This document shows positions 1 through 5,280 of a stretch of DNA of 5,280 bases, one piece after another. The notes under the pieces are model-generated. The model worked only from the letters and a program-made list of their open reading frames with translations, made no database searches and was not told where the DNA came from. The stretch comes from Fidelibacterota bacterium UBA1134. Lineage in GTDB: Bacteria; Fidelibacterota; Marinisomatia; Marinisomatales; S15-B10. Each line of letters opens with the position of its first letter. The first letter of the stretch is position 1. The position numbers and the translations under genes were made by a program. The stretch spans positions 7,274-12,553 of the forward strand of contig DCAL01000033.1 of assembly GCA_002311975.1 (NCBI GenBank), written 5' to 3'.

Positions 1-319
1 CATACTTCTTGTTCGACCCTTTAGAATAAGGGATTGGATACCTCTCGGCGTTTTCTTGGAGCTTTCCCCCTATTATCTCTGCAACATCAAGATCATAGTG
101 ATCCGCCAGCAGGAATGCCGAGTATAGTACATCTACCAATTCTCCAGACAATTTGTTCACATTTACCTCGTTTTCATTCTTCCATGAGAAGATCTCAAGT
201 CACTCAGCCGCTTCAACTGAAAGACATATCGCCAAGTCCTTGGGAGTGTGGAACTGGTTCCAGTCCCGGTCATCTCTGAATTGTCTGATTTTGTCCAAGA
301 TATCGTTCAATTCACCCAC
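1..319 (-). pseudogene. MazG-like nucleotide pyrophosphohydrolase, in-frame TGA, 3' end cut by window
   Basis: The frame read down from 319 encodes an all-alpha NTP pyrophosphatase of the small MazG-like type, enzymes that hydrolyse (d)NTPs to the monophosphate and pyrophosphate. Visible residues: DDRDWNQFHTPKDLA at 16-30, then E36-A-A-E39 and E60-L-V-D63, which fit the Mg-binding EXXE(12-28)EXXD signature, then LLADHYDLDV (70-79) and NAERYP (90-95), typical of the C-terminal half. 106 codons are visible; such proteins are about 110-120 residues, so only a few are missing. Codon 40 (202-200) is TGA, directly after the EXXE, where relatives have Leu (AELLE). Both sides stay in the same frame, so this is a nonsense lesion rather than a frameshift. 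I chose the GTG at 319: a TAG lies two codons upstream and AGGGGG (331-326) sits 6 nt before it. The start overlaps the HNH stop by 8 nt, which indicates translational coupling. The family call is strong. Whether the gene is truly broken or misread is not decidable here. Confidence 0.9.
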
Positions 320-1268
320 AGCCTACCCCCTTATACATGCGCTCGTTATGGTAATCCAGATAATCCTTGGAGGTACGGTCAAGAGCAAGTTCTGGAAGCA
401 GCAATAGTCCTCTTCCGTGATTTTGATAGTATTCTTTACCGTTCTCGTATTCCTCCTTTATTCGTTTACTTACTTCTATCTTGAAATCGCTAGTAACGGT
501 GACATAACCCGCGTCAAAAAGTCGATGTACGTCAGATCTTAAGAGTAGACCGTTATTTGTAGCATTAGGTCCTGACCCCAAGTACGGTTTGATGTGTGAG
601 GCCTCTAGAGTCGGCAAGGTTCTTTCACCAGTCACGCAACACCGTCTTGAATACGCATCTGTGACTAACACCCTGAATGCGCTCTGACCAATTCGGACTT
701 TAGATAGGATCCGCCTATAGTATGGGCTGATGGGTTCCGAGATAGCGTACTCTGCGCCGGACTTGACAGCTTCTCCCTTAGACTCATGATCTACAACTAA
801 GTCAAGAACTCGATCCCACAGTAGTTTCCCCGATTCGGAGTCTGTATCATAGATTTTACCGCTCACTATGTTCATCGACCAATCTCGAGGCATCGGAATC
901 CAATCCTTTTTACTGAAGAATATGGGATCCGAGAGTATGATACACCCAATAGTGGGGTCAGGTTCGAACGACGTGGGTTTCCGTAATTTTGCGATCTTCA
1001 TCCTGAAATGATCCGGATTCTCGAATCCATTCCCTGTCTCAAAGGTATTCCACACCAAGGACAATGGTAAGAAAGTATGACTGGTGAAAAAGCCAAGTCA
1101 TGCTATCCTATTAATGGGAGACTTAAGTCGAAATAGAAAAGGTAATCCTCTTGAAATAGCGCGAAAAGCTACATTCCCTCCCGGTTGCCAGTAGTTCACA
1201 TCTTCCGGTTGCAGTCTCGCCAGATAGTTGAACCAGTCGAGATCTGTATTCGCCAAAATGAATTTCAT
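312..1268 (-). pseudogene. HNH endonuclease (predicted restriction endonuclease, COG3440-like), interrupted by one in-frame TGA
   Basis: The gene starts at ATG 1268 with GAGGG 6 nt upstream and spans 318 codons. Residues 1-56 (for example DLDWFNYLARLQPEDVNYWQP at 9-29, shown here as WF at 12-13 and NYWQP at 25-29) and FRAISRGLPFLFRLKSP (35-51) match the N-terminal region I recall for these HNH proteins. Codon 57 (1100-1098) is TGA where relatives have Gly before a GFF motif, and the same frame then continues: LGFF (58-61), IGCIILSDPIFF (107-118), DWIPMPRDW (122-130). The nuclease domain follows at about 195-275: RCCVTGE (209-215), EASHIKPY with H225, NNGLLL with N239, and DVHRLFD with H248, the three HNH residues. 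The likely role is metal-dependent DNA cleavage, probably in restriction. The 'F.A...G..FLF.L..P.N.I.G.GFF' pattern hints at a PUA/EVE-like modified-base-binding domain (inference). The fragment after the stop could restart only at weak TTG codons without a Shine-Dalgarno, so a functional product is unlikely unless the TGA is an error. The 3' end overlaps the MazG-like gene. Confidence 0.92.
320..331 (-). promoter_or_regulatory. Ribosome binding site for the MazG-like gene
   Basis: AGGGGG at 331-326 on the minus strand lies 6 nt before the GTG at 319, inside the last codons of the HNH gene. It decides the GTG start over the alternative TTG three codons later, and fits coupled translation of the two genes. 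Confidence 0.6.
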
Positions 1269-1274
1269 TGTTTT

Positions 1275-1279
1275 CCCTC
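1275..1279 (-). promoter_or_regulatory. Ribosome binding site for the HNH gene
   Basis: GAGGG (1279-1275) lies 6 nt before ATG 1268. It supports this upstream start rather than the TTG at 1064, which has no such sequence, and shows that the TGA-interrupted N-terminal part belongs to the gene. Confidence 0.7.
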
Positions 1280-1284
1280 ATCAA

Positions 1285-1313
1285 AAGGTACACTAATTAA
1301 GGAGAGATGTCAA
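1285..1313 (-). promoter_or_regulatory. Possible sigma70-type promoter for the HNH/MazG pair
   Basis: A consensus -35 box TTGACA (1313-1308) is followed after exactly 17 nt by TACCTT (1290-1285), which matches only three of six bases of TATAAT. It lies in the 64-nt gap between the transporter stop and the HNH start. Initiation would fall just upstream of the Shine-Dalgarno and leave a very short leader. The -35 is convincing and the -10 is weak; read-through from the transporter gene is the alternative. Confidence 0.4.
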
Positions 1314-1332
1314 GAGGCGCCGGGCGAAAAGG

Positions 1333-2493
1333 TCACGCTCTAGTCCAGAAGTCTTTCTTCCACTCCGGTTTCATAATGCGGAAGACGCCGACGGTCATGA
1401 GCGGAATGATATAGACAACAATCATCCCATAAGCCATGGCTGAATACCCCTTGGCTATAAGATCAACGATGCCGATCCGCGACAGTCCTACCGAAATGAT
1501 CAGCATACCCGTAGCAAAGAGAGCGTTTTGCGTGGATGTCAGAGGGGAACGGCCGGCTTCGAGAGCGTGCGCCCGCATCCTCTCAACGATGGCGTGGACG
1601 ATACCGGTAGCCGTCTCGATCAGAGTCCACCCTACCACAAAACTGAAGAGGGTCACCACGGCGATACCGCCTATCCTGTCCAGCATCACAAGCCACGGCA
1701 CTGTGGCGCCGAGAACGTCAGGATCTGGATAGAACGCCATGAGAGAAAAGTAGGTGAGGAACCAAGGCAGTGTCATCATCAGTCCGGCTATCATTCCCGA
1801 AAAGAATGTCTCCCGGCGCGTGGTCTGCCGCCTCAGTGTGAAGAGGGCTGGAGCAAAGACGAGGTTATAACCCACATATACAATACCCACAGTCACCGCC
1901 GAAGAAATTCCAACGGACCCGGACACATAGGAAGTATCACCCGAGACGAACACTGATCTTACCGTGTCAAAACGTGGCACAAGGACCAGCGTTGAGAAAA
2001 GAATATAGCCACCGTATAGGACCGCTGTGCCGAATGTCTTGAATCGCACGATTAGGTGGCGACCGTAAAAATTCAAAATACCCACCACCAAAGTGATGGC
2101 GGCAACTCCCGTCCAGTAGTTCAATCCCAGTGTCTGCTGTATGATTTCACCCGTGGCAGATGCCATGACGGCAATGACGATGACCCCTAGAACCACATAG
2201 ACAATCTCGTAAAGGAACCAGAATTTCCAAGCTATCTGCTTCACAAGCGAACGGTAGTCGTACGCCTGAAATGTCCGCGCCAGTTCAAAAGTGAGAAAGC
2301 TGAGGAATGCAAAACCGAGGAAGATTGTGAGTCCAGATATCCAGCCTAAGGAACCGAGGCGGGCGCCATATTCGACGATCTCCCGGCCCGTGGCGTATCC
2401 ACCGCCAATGAGAACGGACTGCATGATCACTCCCGGGAGGAAATAGCGACCGTAAATCCCATCGAACAAGCTTCTACTGTTGGCTTTACTCAA
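1333..2493 (-). CDS. YkvI-type membrane transporter (APC/LeuT-fold superfamily)
   Basis: A 386-residue integral membrane protein with about ten hydrophobic segments: roughly 19-38, 48-72, 92-112, 125-143, 153-173, 194-219, 231-253, 264-294, 322-343 and 350-372. The first segment carries the glycine-rich broken-helix motif IGGGYATGREIVEYG (29-43), which resembles the G-x-G-[FY]-A-[ST]-G-x-E-I motif of YkvI proteins, distant relatives of sodium-coupled amino-acid transporters with the LeuT fold. The substrate is unknown. Charged loops RRQTTRRE (221-228) and ERMRAHALEAGR (304-315) alternate with the helices as expected. The start is a TTG at 2493: an in-frame TAA lies seven codons upstream, no ATG or GTG occurs between, and the first internal Met (24) would remove half of segment 1. 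No clear Shine-Dalgarno is visible, so the exact start is uncertain (TTG at codon 9 is an alternative). The gene ends in TGA. It stands 198 nt after the dehydrogenase gene and may be a separate transcription unit. Fold assignment is good; function is open. Confidence 0.85.
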   Translation of the reverse strand: MSKANSRSLFDGIYGRYFLPGVIMQSVLIGGGYATGREIVEYGARLGSLGWISGLTIFLGFAFLSFLTFELARTFQAYDYRSLVKQIAWKFWFLYEIVYVVLGVIVIAVMASATGEIIQQTLGLNYWTGVAAITLVVGILNFYGRHLIVRFKTFGTAVLYGGYILFSTLVLVPRFDTVRSVFVSGDTSYVSGSVGISSAVTVGIVYVGYNLVFAPALFTLRRQTTRRETFFSGMIAGLMMTLPWFLTYFSLMAFYPDPDVLGATVPWLVMLDRIGGIAVVTLFSFVVGWTLIETATGIVHAIVERMRAHALEAGRSPLTSTQNALFATGMLIISVGLSRIGIVDLIAKGYSAMAYGMIVVYIIPLMTVGVFRIMKPEWKKDFWTRA

Positions 2494-2691
2494 TGTATGT
2501 GAAAGTGATACTTAAAGTTTGAAACTCGAAATTTGTGCGCAAGTATCCGAAAATCAGGCAGCGAGGAATCTCGGCAACAAAGGTAATCTCATGAACTCTC
2601 TAACAGGGTCTCCGCTTGGCCACGACATCCAATATTCCGCACATTCCCTCCGAAGCGTTGGCGTAGAAGGATTCCACGATCCGAAATCAAG
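2494..2691. other. Gene-free gap, possibly a degenerate dispersed repeat
   Basis: 198 nt between the dehydrogenase stop and the transporter TTG. No coding sequence with recognisable family similarity was seen on either strand. On the minus strand GAGATT occurs twice, 16 nt apart (2591-2586 and 2569-2564), the second as GAGATTCCTCGCTGC. This recalls widely dispersed bacterial intergenic repeats containing GAGATT-C/G-CTTCGCTCGC-type segments. The resemblance is from memory and partial. No strong hairpin with a T-run was found that would serve as a terminator. Confidence 0.3.
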
Positions 2692-4251
2692 TCACCCGTA
2701 CAAAACTTTGATCAGCGTACGAAACAGCTTTTTTATCCCGTCAGAGACAGGGAACCACCACAGCTCTCTCTTCAGTCCGAAACGGTCTTCACAGACAGCC
2801 TGCACCTGCGCAAAAGCTCTGATGCCTTCGATTCCTTGGAGACGCCCACGTCCGCTGGAACCAGTGCCGCCAAAAGGTAAACTGACGCAGAGATAGTTGG
2901 ATTCCACATCATTAATGCAGATGCTTCCGGCTTGAATGTGCCGCGAAAGTCTCCGTGCCTTCTTAAGATCCTGCGTGAAGATGGATGCGTTCAATCCGTA
3001 TGTCAGTGAATTAGATTTAGCCACTGCTTCGTCGGCATCCTTGACCTTTGAAATGGCTATCACCGGTCCGAATGTCTCCCTGTTCATGATTTCCATCGTC
3101 TCATCCACATCTACCACGACAGTCGGTTGAATGAAGTGGCCTTCGCTGTGCGGAAGTTCTCGACCACCGACCACGATATTTGCGCCGCGTTTTCTGGCAT
3201 CGGAAATCTGTGCCAAGACCTTCGCTGCCTGAGGATCGGTCGTCATACTCCCCAGATCGCATACTGACCGTTGCGCACCCACTTCCGTCTCTCTGGCAAG
3301 CTGTGAGACTCTTTCGATGAATTGATCAGCCACGGGCTCTTCTACATACACGCGTTCCACCGAGATGCACGTCTGTCCTGCATTGTGGAATCCACCCCAG
3401 ACGGCCGCTCGCGCCGCGCGCTCAATATTGGCATCGGCGAGAACAATGAGGGGATCCTTCCCGCCAAGTTCCAGAATAACGGGTTTCATCTGTTCCGCAC
3501 AGGCAATGCCAATCTGTTTGCCAACTTTAACACTGCCGATGAAACAGATCAGATCCGTATCAGGGGATGAAACAACCGCTTCGCCCACGTCACCACCGCC
3601 GATCACCACCTGAAGCAGACCGGAAGGCAATCCACCCTCATCGAAGACTTCCTTCATTTTGAGAGCGGAGAGGGGCGTGTATTCGGACGGCTTCAACAGC
3701 ACGCCGTTGCCACCCATTAACGCTTGGACCACAGGACTTGCCGCCAATATCAGCGGATAATTCCACGGTGAGATGACGCCGACGATTCCGAACGCAAGAT
3801 ACTGAACTGAGCCCCGCTTTGTCTTCATGATGAGTCCCATGGATCTCTTCTCTGAAGCCAGCGCCCGCGGACCGGCGGATGAAACAAAGCGCATGATTTC
3901 GGCGGTGGTCAGTATCTCTATAATGCCGTCAAATTCCGTTTTTCCGGTCTCGTCGATAATCACTTCCATAACCTCGTCCATCCGTTCCACGAGATGTTTC
4001 CGAGCCTTCTTGAGAATCTTAGCGCGAGCTCGGGGTGGCAAGGCACCCCACTCTTCCTGAGCCTCTTTCAGGCTGTCAGTCTTCTCCCGGATTTCCTGCT
4101 CCGTAGAGATATTCAGTTTCGTGATGGTCTCCTGAGTGGCCGGATTAATACAGCGCAAGAGACCATTCTCAAATAGACTGGGGCCAGCGGTCTGCGAACT
4201 AATTGAGGCTCGTTCTGAGGAAGGTATTGTCTCTCTCTCACTCATAGTCAT
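2692..4251 (-). CDS. NAD(P)+-dependent aldehyde dehydrogenase
   Basis: A complete 519-residue member of the aldehyde dehydrogenase superfamily, oxidising an aldehyde to the acid in the cytoplasm or at the membrane face. Motifs in order: SPWNYP (161-166) with the oxyanion Asn164; KPSE (187-190) with cofactor-binding Lys187; FIGS (237-240), where most relatives have FTGS; LELGGKDP (260-267) with general base Glu261; NAGQTC (290-295) with nucleophile Cys295; ETFGP (392-396) with Glu392 contacting the NAD ribose; and PFGGTGSSGRGR (459-470). It is longer than the usual 450-500 residues. There is a polar N-terminal extension of about 30 residues and a C-terminal tail (491-519) with LWWFP and FRTLIKVLYG, which could lie on a membrane (inference). 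The substrate cannot be named; general ALDH or succinate-semialdehyde-like activity are both possible. ATG 4251 is 6 nt after the hydratase stop, with AGGA (4259-4256) 4 nt upstream; ATG 4245 is an equally possible start. It is the last gene of the trkH-hydratase-dehydrogenase run. Confidence 0.96.
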   Translation of the reverse strand: MTMSERETIPSSERASISSQTAGPSLFENGLLRCINPATQETITKLNISTEQEIREKTDSLKEAQEEWGALPPRARAKILKKARKHLVERMDEVMEVIIDETGKTEFDGIIEILTTAEIMRFVSSAGPRALASEKRSMGLIMKTKRGSVQYLAFGIVGVISPWNYPLILAASPVVQALMGGNGVLLKPSEYTPLSALKMKEVFDEGGLPSGLLQVVIGGGDVGEAVVSSPDTDLICFIGSVKVGKQIGIACAEQMKPVILELGGKDPLIVLADANIERAARAAVWGGFHNAGQTCISVERVYVEEPVADQFIERVSQLARETEVGAQRSVCDLGSMTTDPQAAKVLAQISDARKRGANIVVGGRELPHSEGHFIQPTVVVDVDETMEIMNRETFGPVIAISKVKDADEAVAKSNSLTYGLNASIFTQDLKKARRLSRHIQAGSICINDVESNYLCVSLPFGGTGSSGRGRLQGIEGIRAFAQVQAVCEDRFGLKRELWWFPVSDGIKKLFRTLIKVLYG

Positions 4252-4257
4252 ATTTTC

Positions 4258-5034
4258 CTACTTGCCTTGAAACTTCGGTAATCTCTTCTCCATGAAAGCT
4301 GTGGTACCCTCATCTTTGTCATCTGTACTGAATACAATACCGAAAAGGTTGGCTTCGTAGTACAGTCCCTCTGCAAAGGTCATTTCTACGCCGTGCCTGA
4401 TGGCTTCCAGAGAGAGTCTCACCGCTTCCGGTCCGCGACTCAGGATCAAATCTGCAATCTCCATCGCTTTTAGCATCAGCTCCTCCAGCGGCACTACATG
4501 GTTCACGAGGCCGATTTCGGCCGCTTCCTGAGCTGATACCATCTCTCCGCCGGTAATCATTTCGAAGGCTCTCCCCTTCCCCACCAATCTCGGCAAGCAT
4601 TGCGTCCCGCCCCATCCGGGAATGATTCCTAACTTCACCTCCGGCTGACCAAATCTGGCACTCTCGGATGCGATGCGGATGTGGCACGCCATGGCTATCT
4701 CACAGCCTCCACCCAGCGTAAAACCGTTCTATCACGGCGATAACCGGTTTCGGTGATGATTCGATGACGTTCGTCAATTCCTGGCCCCTTCGCGCAGAAG
4801 CCACTGGTTCCGTGGCGCTGGCGGATGACATCTCAGTGATATCCGCCCCCCCAATGAAAGACTTCTCACCCGCACCAGTGAGAATAATAACGCCCACCCC
4901 GCTGTTACTGCGGAAGTCCATGAAGGTATCCCTCAGTTCTCCATCGTTTTCCGATTGATCGCATTGAGAACATCTTGCCTCTTGACAGTGATGATCCCAT
5001 ATCTGTCTCTAACTTCTTTCAATACGGTTGACAC
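4258..5034 (-). pseudogene. Enoyl-CoA hydratase (crotonase family), split by two single-base frameshifts
   Basis: After correcting two shifts this is a 258-residue crotonase, the normal family length, which hydrates trans-2-enoyl-CoA to 3-hydroxyacyl-CoA. Residues 1-32 and about 103-258 lie in one frame; 33-102 lie in another. One base is missing around 4937-4942 (gag-aa-ctg should read gag-gaa-ctg, giving MEELRD), and one base is extra around 4727-4730 (giving VINGFTLGGGCE). Uncorrected, translation stops at TGA 4935-4933. Key parts are present: GGADI (62-66) and GGG (108-110) forming the oxyanion hole, catalytic Glu112 (GGGCE) and Glu132 (FGQPE), exactly 20 residues apart as in rat hydratase Glu144/Glu164, and the C-terminal STDDKDEGTTAFMEKR (236-251). 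Residues 18-20 are KRQ where relatives usually have N/D-R-P, a possible further sign of drift or error. The start is GTG 5034, with GAGGTG (5045-5040) 5 nt upstream, 10 nt after the trkH stop. Acyl-CoA substrate unknown. The family call is very secure; whether the breaks are real is not. Confidence 0.95.
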
Positions 5035-5039
5035 TTTTT

Positions 5040-5045
5040 CACCTC
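5040..5045 (-). promoter_or_regulatory. Ribosome binding site for the enoyl-CoA hydratase
   Basis: GAGGTG (5045-5040) with a 5-nt A-run spacer before GTG 5034. Its first G is the last base of the trkH stop codon TAG, so the two genes are probably translated from one message. It decides the GTG start over the longer in-frame opening toward 5157, which is not crotonase-like. Confidence 0.75.
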
Positions 5046-5280
5046 TATCGTTTCCAGAATGATCGACTGAATAAGACAATAACGGTAAAGATCTCCAACC
5101 TTCCGAGAAGCATGCAGAACGATAGAAGCCACTTGGCAAGATCAGGAAGATGGGCATAGTTCGCCGCCGGTCCGACAGATCCGAGCCCCGGACCTATGTT
5201 ACCGATAGAGGCCGCCGTAGCACCAAGGGCCGACACAAGATCGAAACCCATGGCCGTGAGCGCCACCGATACACCTACAA
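5045..5280 (-). CDS. trkH: TrkH/KtrB potassium-uptake channel subunit, C-terminal part
   Basis: The frame is open to the window edge (first full codon at 5278) and shows the last 77 residues of a K+ transporter of the Trk/Ktr family, the membrane pore that works with a cytoplasmic TrkA/KtrA nucleotide-binding regulator. It contains the fourth pore loop with the selectivity-filter region ASIGNIGPGLGSVGP, followed by NYAHLPDLAKW and the last transmembrane helix LLGRLEIFTVIVLF, ending SFWKR, all diagnostic of TrkH C-termini. The apparent start at GTG 5266 is only the first start-like codon inside the gene; the true start lies beyond the window. The gene ends in TAG, 10 nt before the hydratase GTG. 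A TrkA partner would be expected upstream but is out of view. Confidence 0.93.
   Translation of the reverse strand, partial: VGVSVALTAMGFDLVSALGATAASIGNIGPGLGSVGPAANYAHLPDLAKWLLSFCMLLGRLEIFTVIVLFSRSFWKR

Noticed and set aside
34..484. Three overlapping plus-strand open frames at the left end
   Set aside because: They are antisense to the MazG-like and HNH genes, whose motifs are clear on the minus strand.
1062..1064. TTG at 1064 as the start of the HNH gene
   Set aside because: No Shine-Dalgarno precedes it and the family sequence continues in frame upstream to ATG 1268, apart from the one TGA.
1528..1956. Plus-strand open frame of 142 codons
   Set aside because: It lies antisense inside the transporter gene, has low-complexity His/Arg-rich composition and matches no family I know.
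2494..2600. Promoter for the transporter gene
   Set aside because: A TTGCGC-like box is present but no -10 box at acceptable spacing was found.
2519..2896. Plus-strand open frame of 125 codons across the intergenic gap
   Set aside because: It runs into the antisense of the well-supported dehydrogenase gene and has no recognisable domain or convincing start context.
4230..4239. CT/GA dinucleotide run at the dehydrogenase N-terminus as a phase-variation tract
   Set aside because: Only five units long, too short to support slippage control.
4319..4687. Second minus-strand frame inside the hydratase
   Set aside because: It is an out-of-frame shadow; the crotonase motifs are in the neighbouring frame.
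5035..5157. Longer N-terminus for the hydratase reaching 5157
   Set aside because: This stretch is an alternative frame of the trkH 3' end; GTG 5034 has a strong Shine-Dalgarno and gives the normal family length.
1..5280. RNA genes, CRISPR arrays, insertion sequences, clear Rho-independent terminators
   Set aside because: No tRNA-like fold, regularly spaced repeats, transposase remnants or GC hairpin with T-run could be seen by eye on either strand.

Overview
Every gene supported here lies on the minus strand, so the transcription order runs from high to low coordinates: trkH (3' end only), an enoyl-CoA hydratase, an aldehyde dehydrogenase, a YkvI-type membrane transporter, an HNH endonuclease and a MazG-like nucleotide pyrophosphohydrolase (cut by the window start). 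The gene families, Shine-Dalgarno sequences, GTG/TTG starts and tight spacing point to a bacterium. The families are widespread and do not fix a phylum. An uncultured environmental lineage is a guess only.

Right half (2692-5280). The C-terminal end of the TrkH/KtrB potassium-channel subunit is followed after 10 nt by an enoyl-CoA hydratase gene, whose stop is 6 nt from the aldehyde dehydrogenase start. This looks like one transcription unit. The hydratase as written is split by two single-base frameshifts (one base missing near 4937-4942, one extra near 4727-4730). Once corrected it is a standard 258-residue crotonase with both catalytic glutamates. The aldehyde dehydrogenase is intact, with all catalytic motifs and an unusual hydrophobic C-terminal tail.

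Middle (1333-2691). A 198-nt gap without a gene separates the dehydrogenase from a ten-segment APC-superfamily transporter of the YkvI type, which begins at a TTG.

Left part (1-1320). A possible sigma70-type promoter precedes an HNH nuclease gene that overlaps the start of a MazG-like pyrophosphohydrolase gene by 8 nt. The true HNH start is an ATG at 1268 with a good Shine-Dalgarno sequence. The reading frame from there is interrupted once by an in-frame TGA at codon 57, and the downstream gene once by a TGA at codon 40. Neither gene was obvious from simple ORF calling: the HNH loses its first 68 codons and the pyrophosphohydrolase disappears. The pair is locally A+T-rich and looks like an accessory cassette, plausibly a defence module (inference), now decayed or damaged by sequence errors. 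The intact transporter and dehydrogenase genes end in TGA, so TGA is a normal stop here.

Overall, three of the six genes carry four disabling lesions, all outside 1333-4251. Whether these are real pseudogenes or consensus errors is the main open question.
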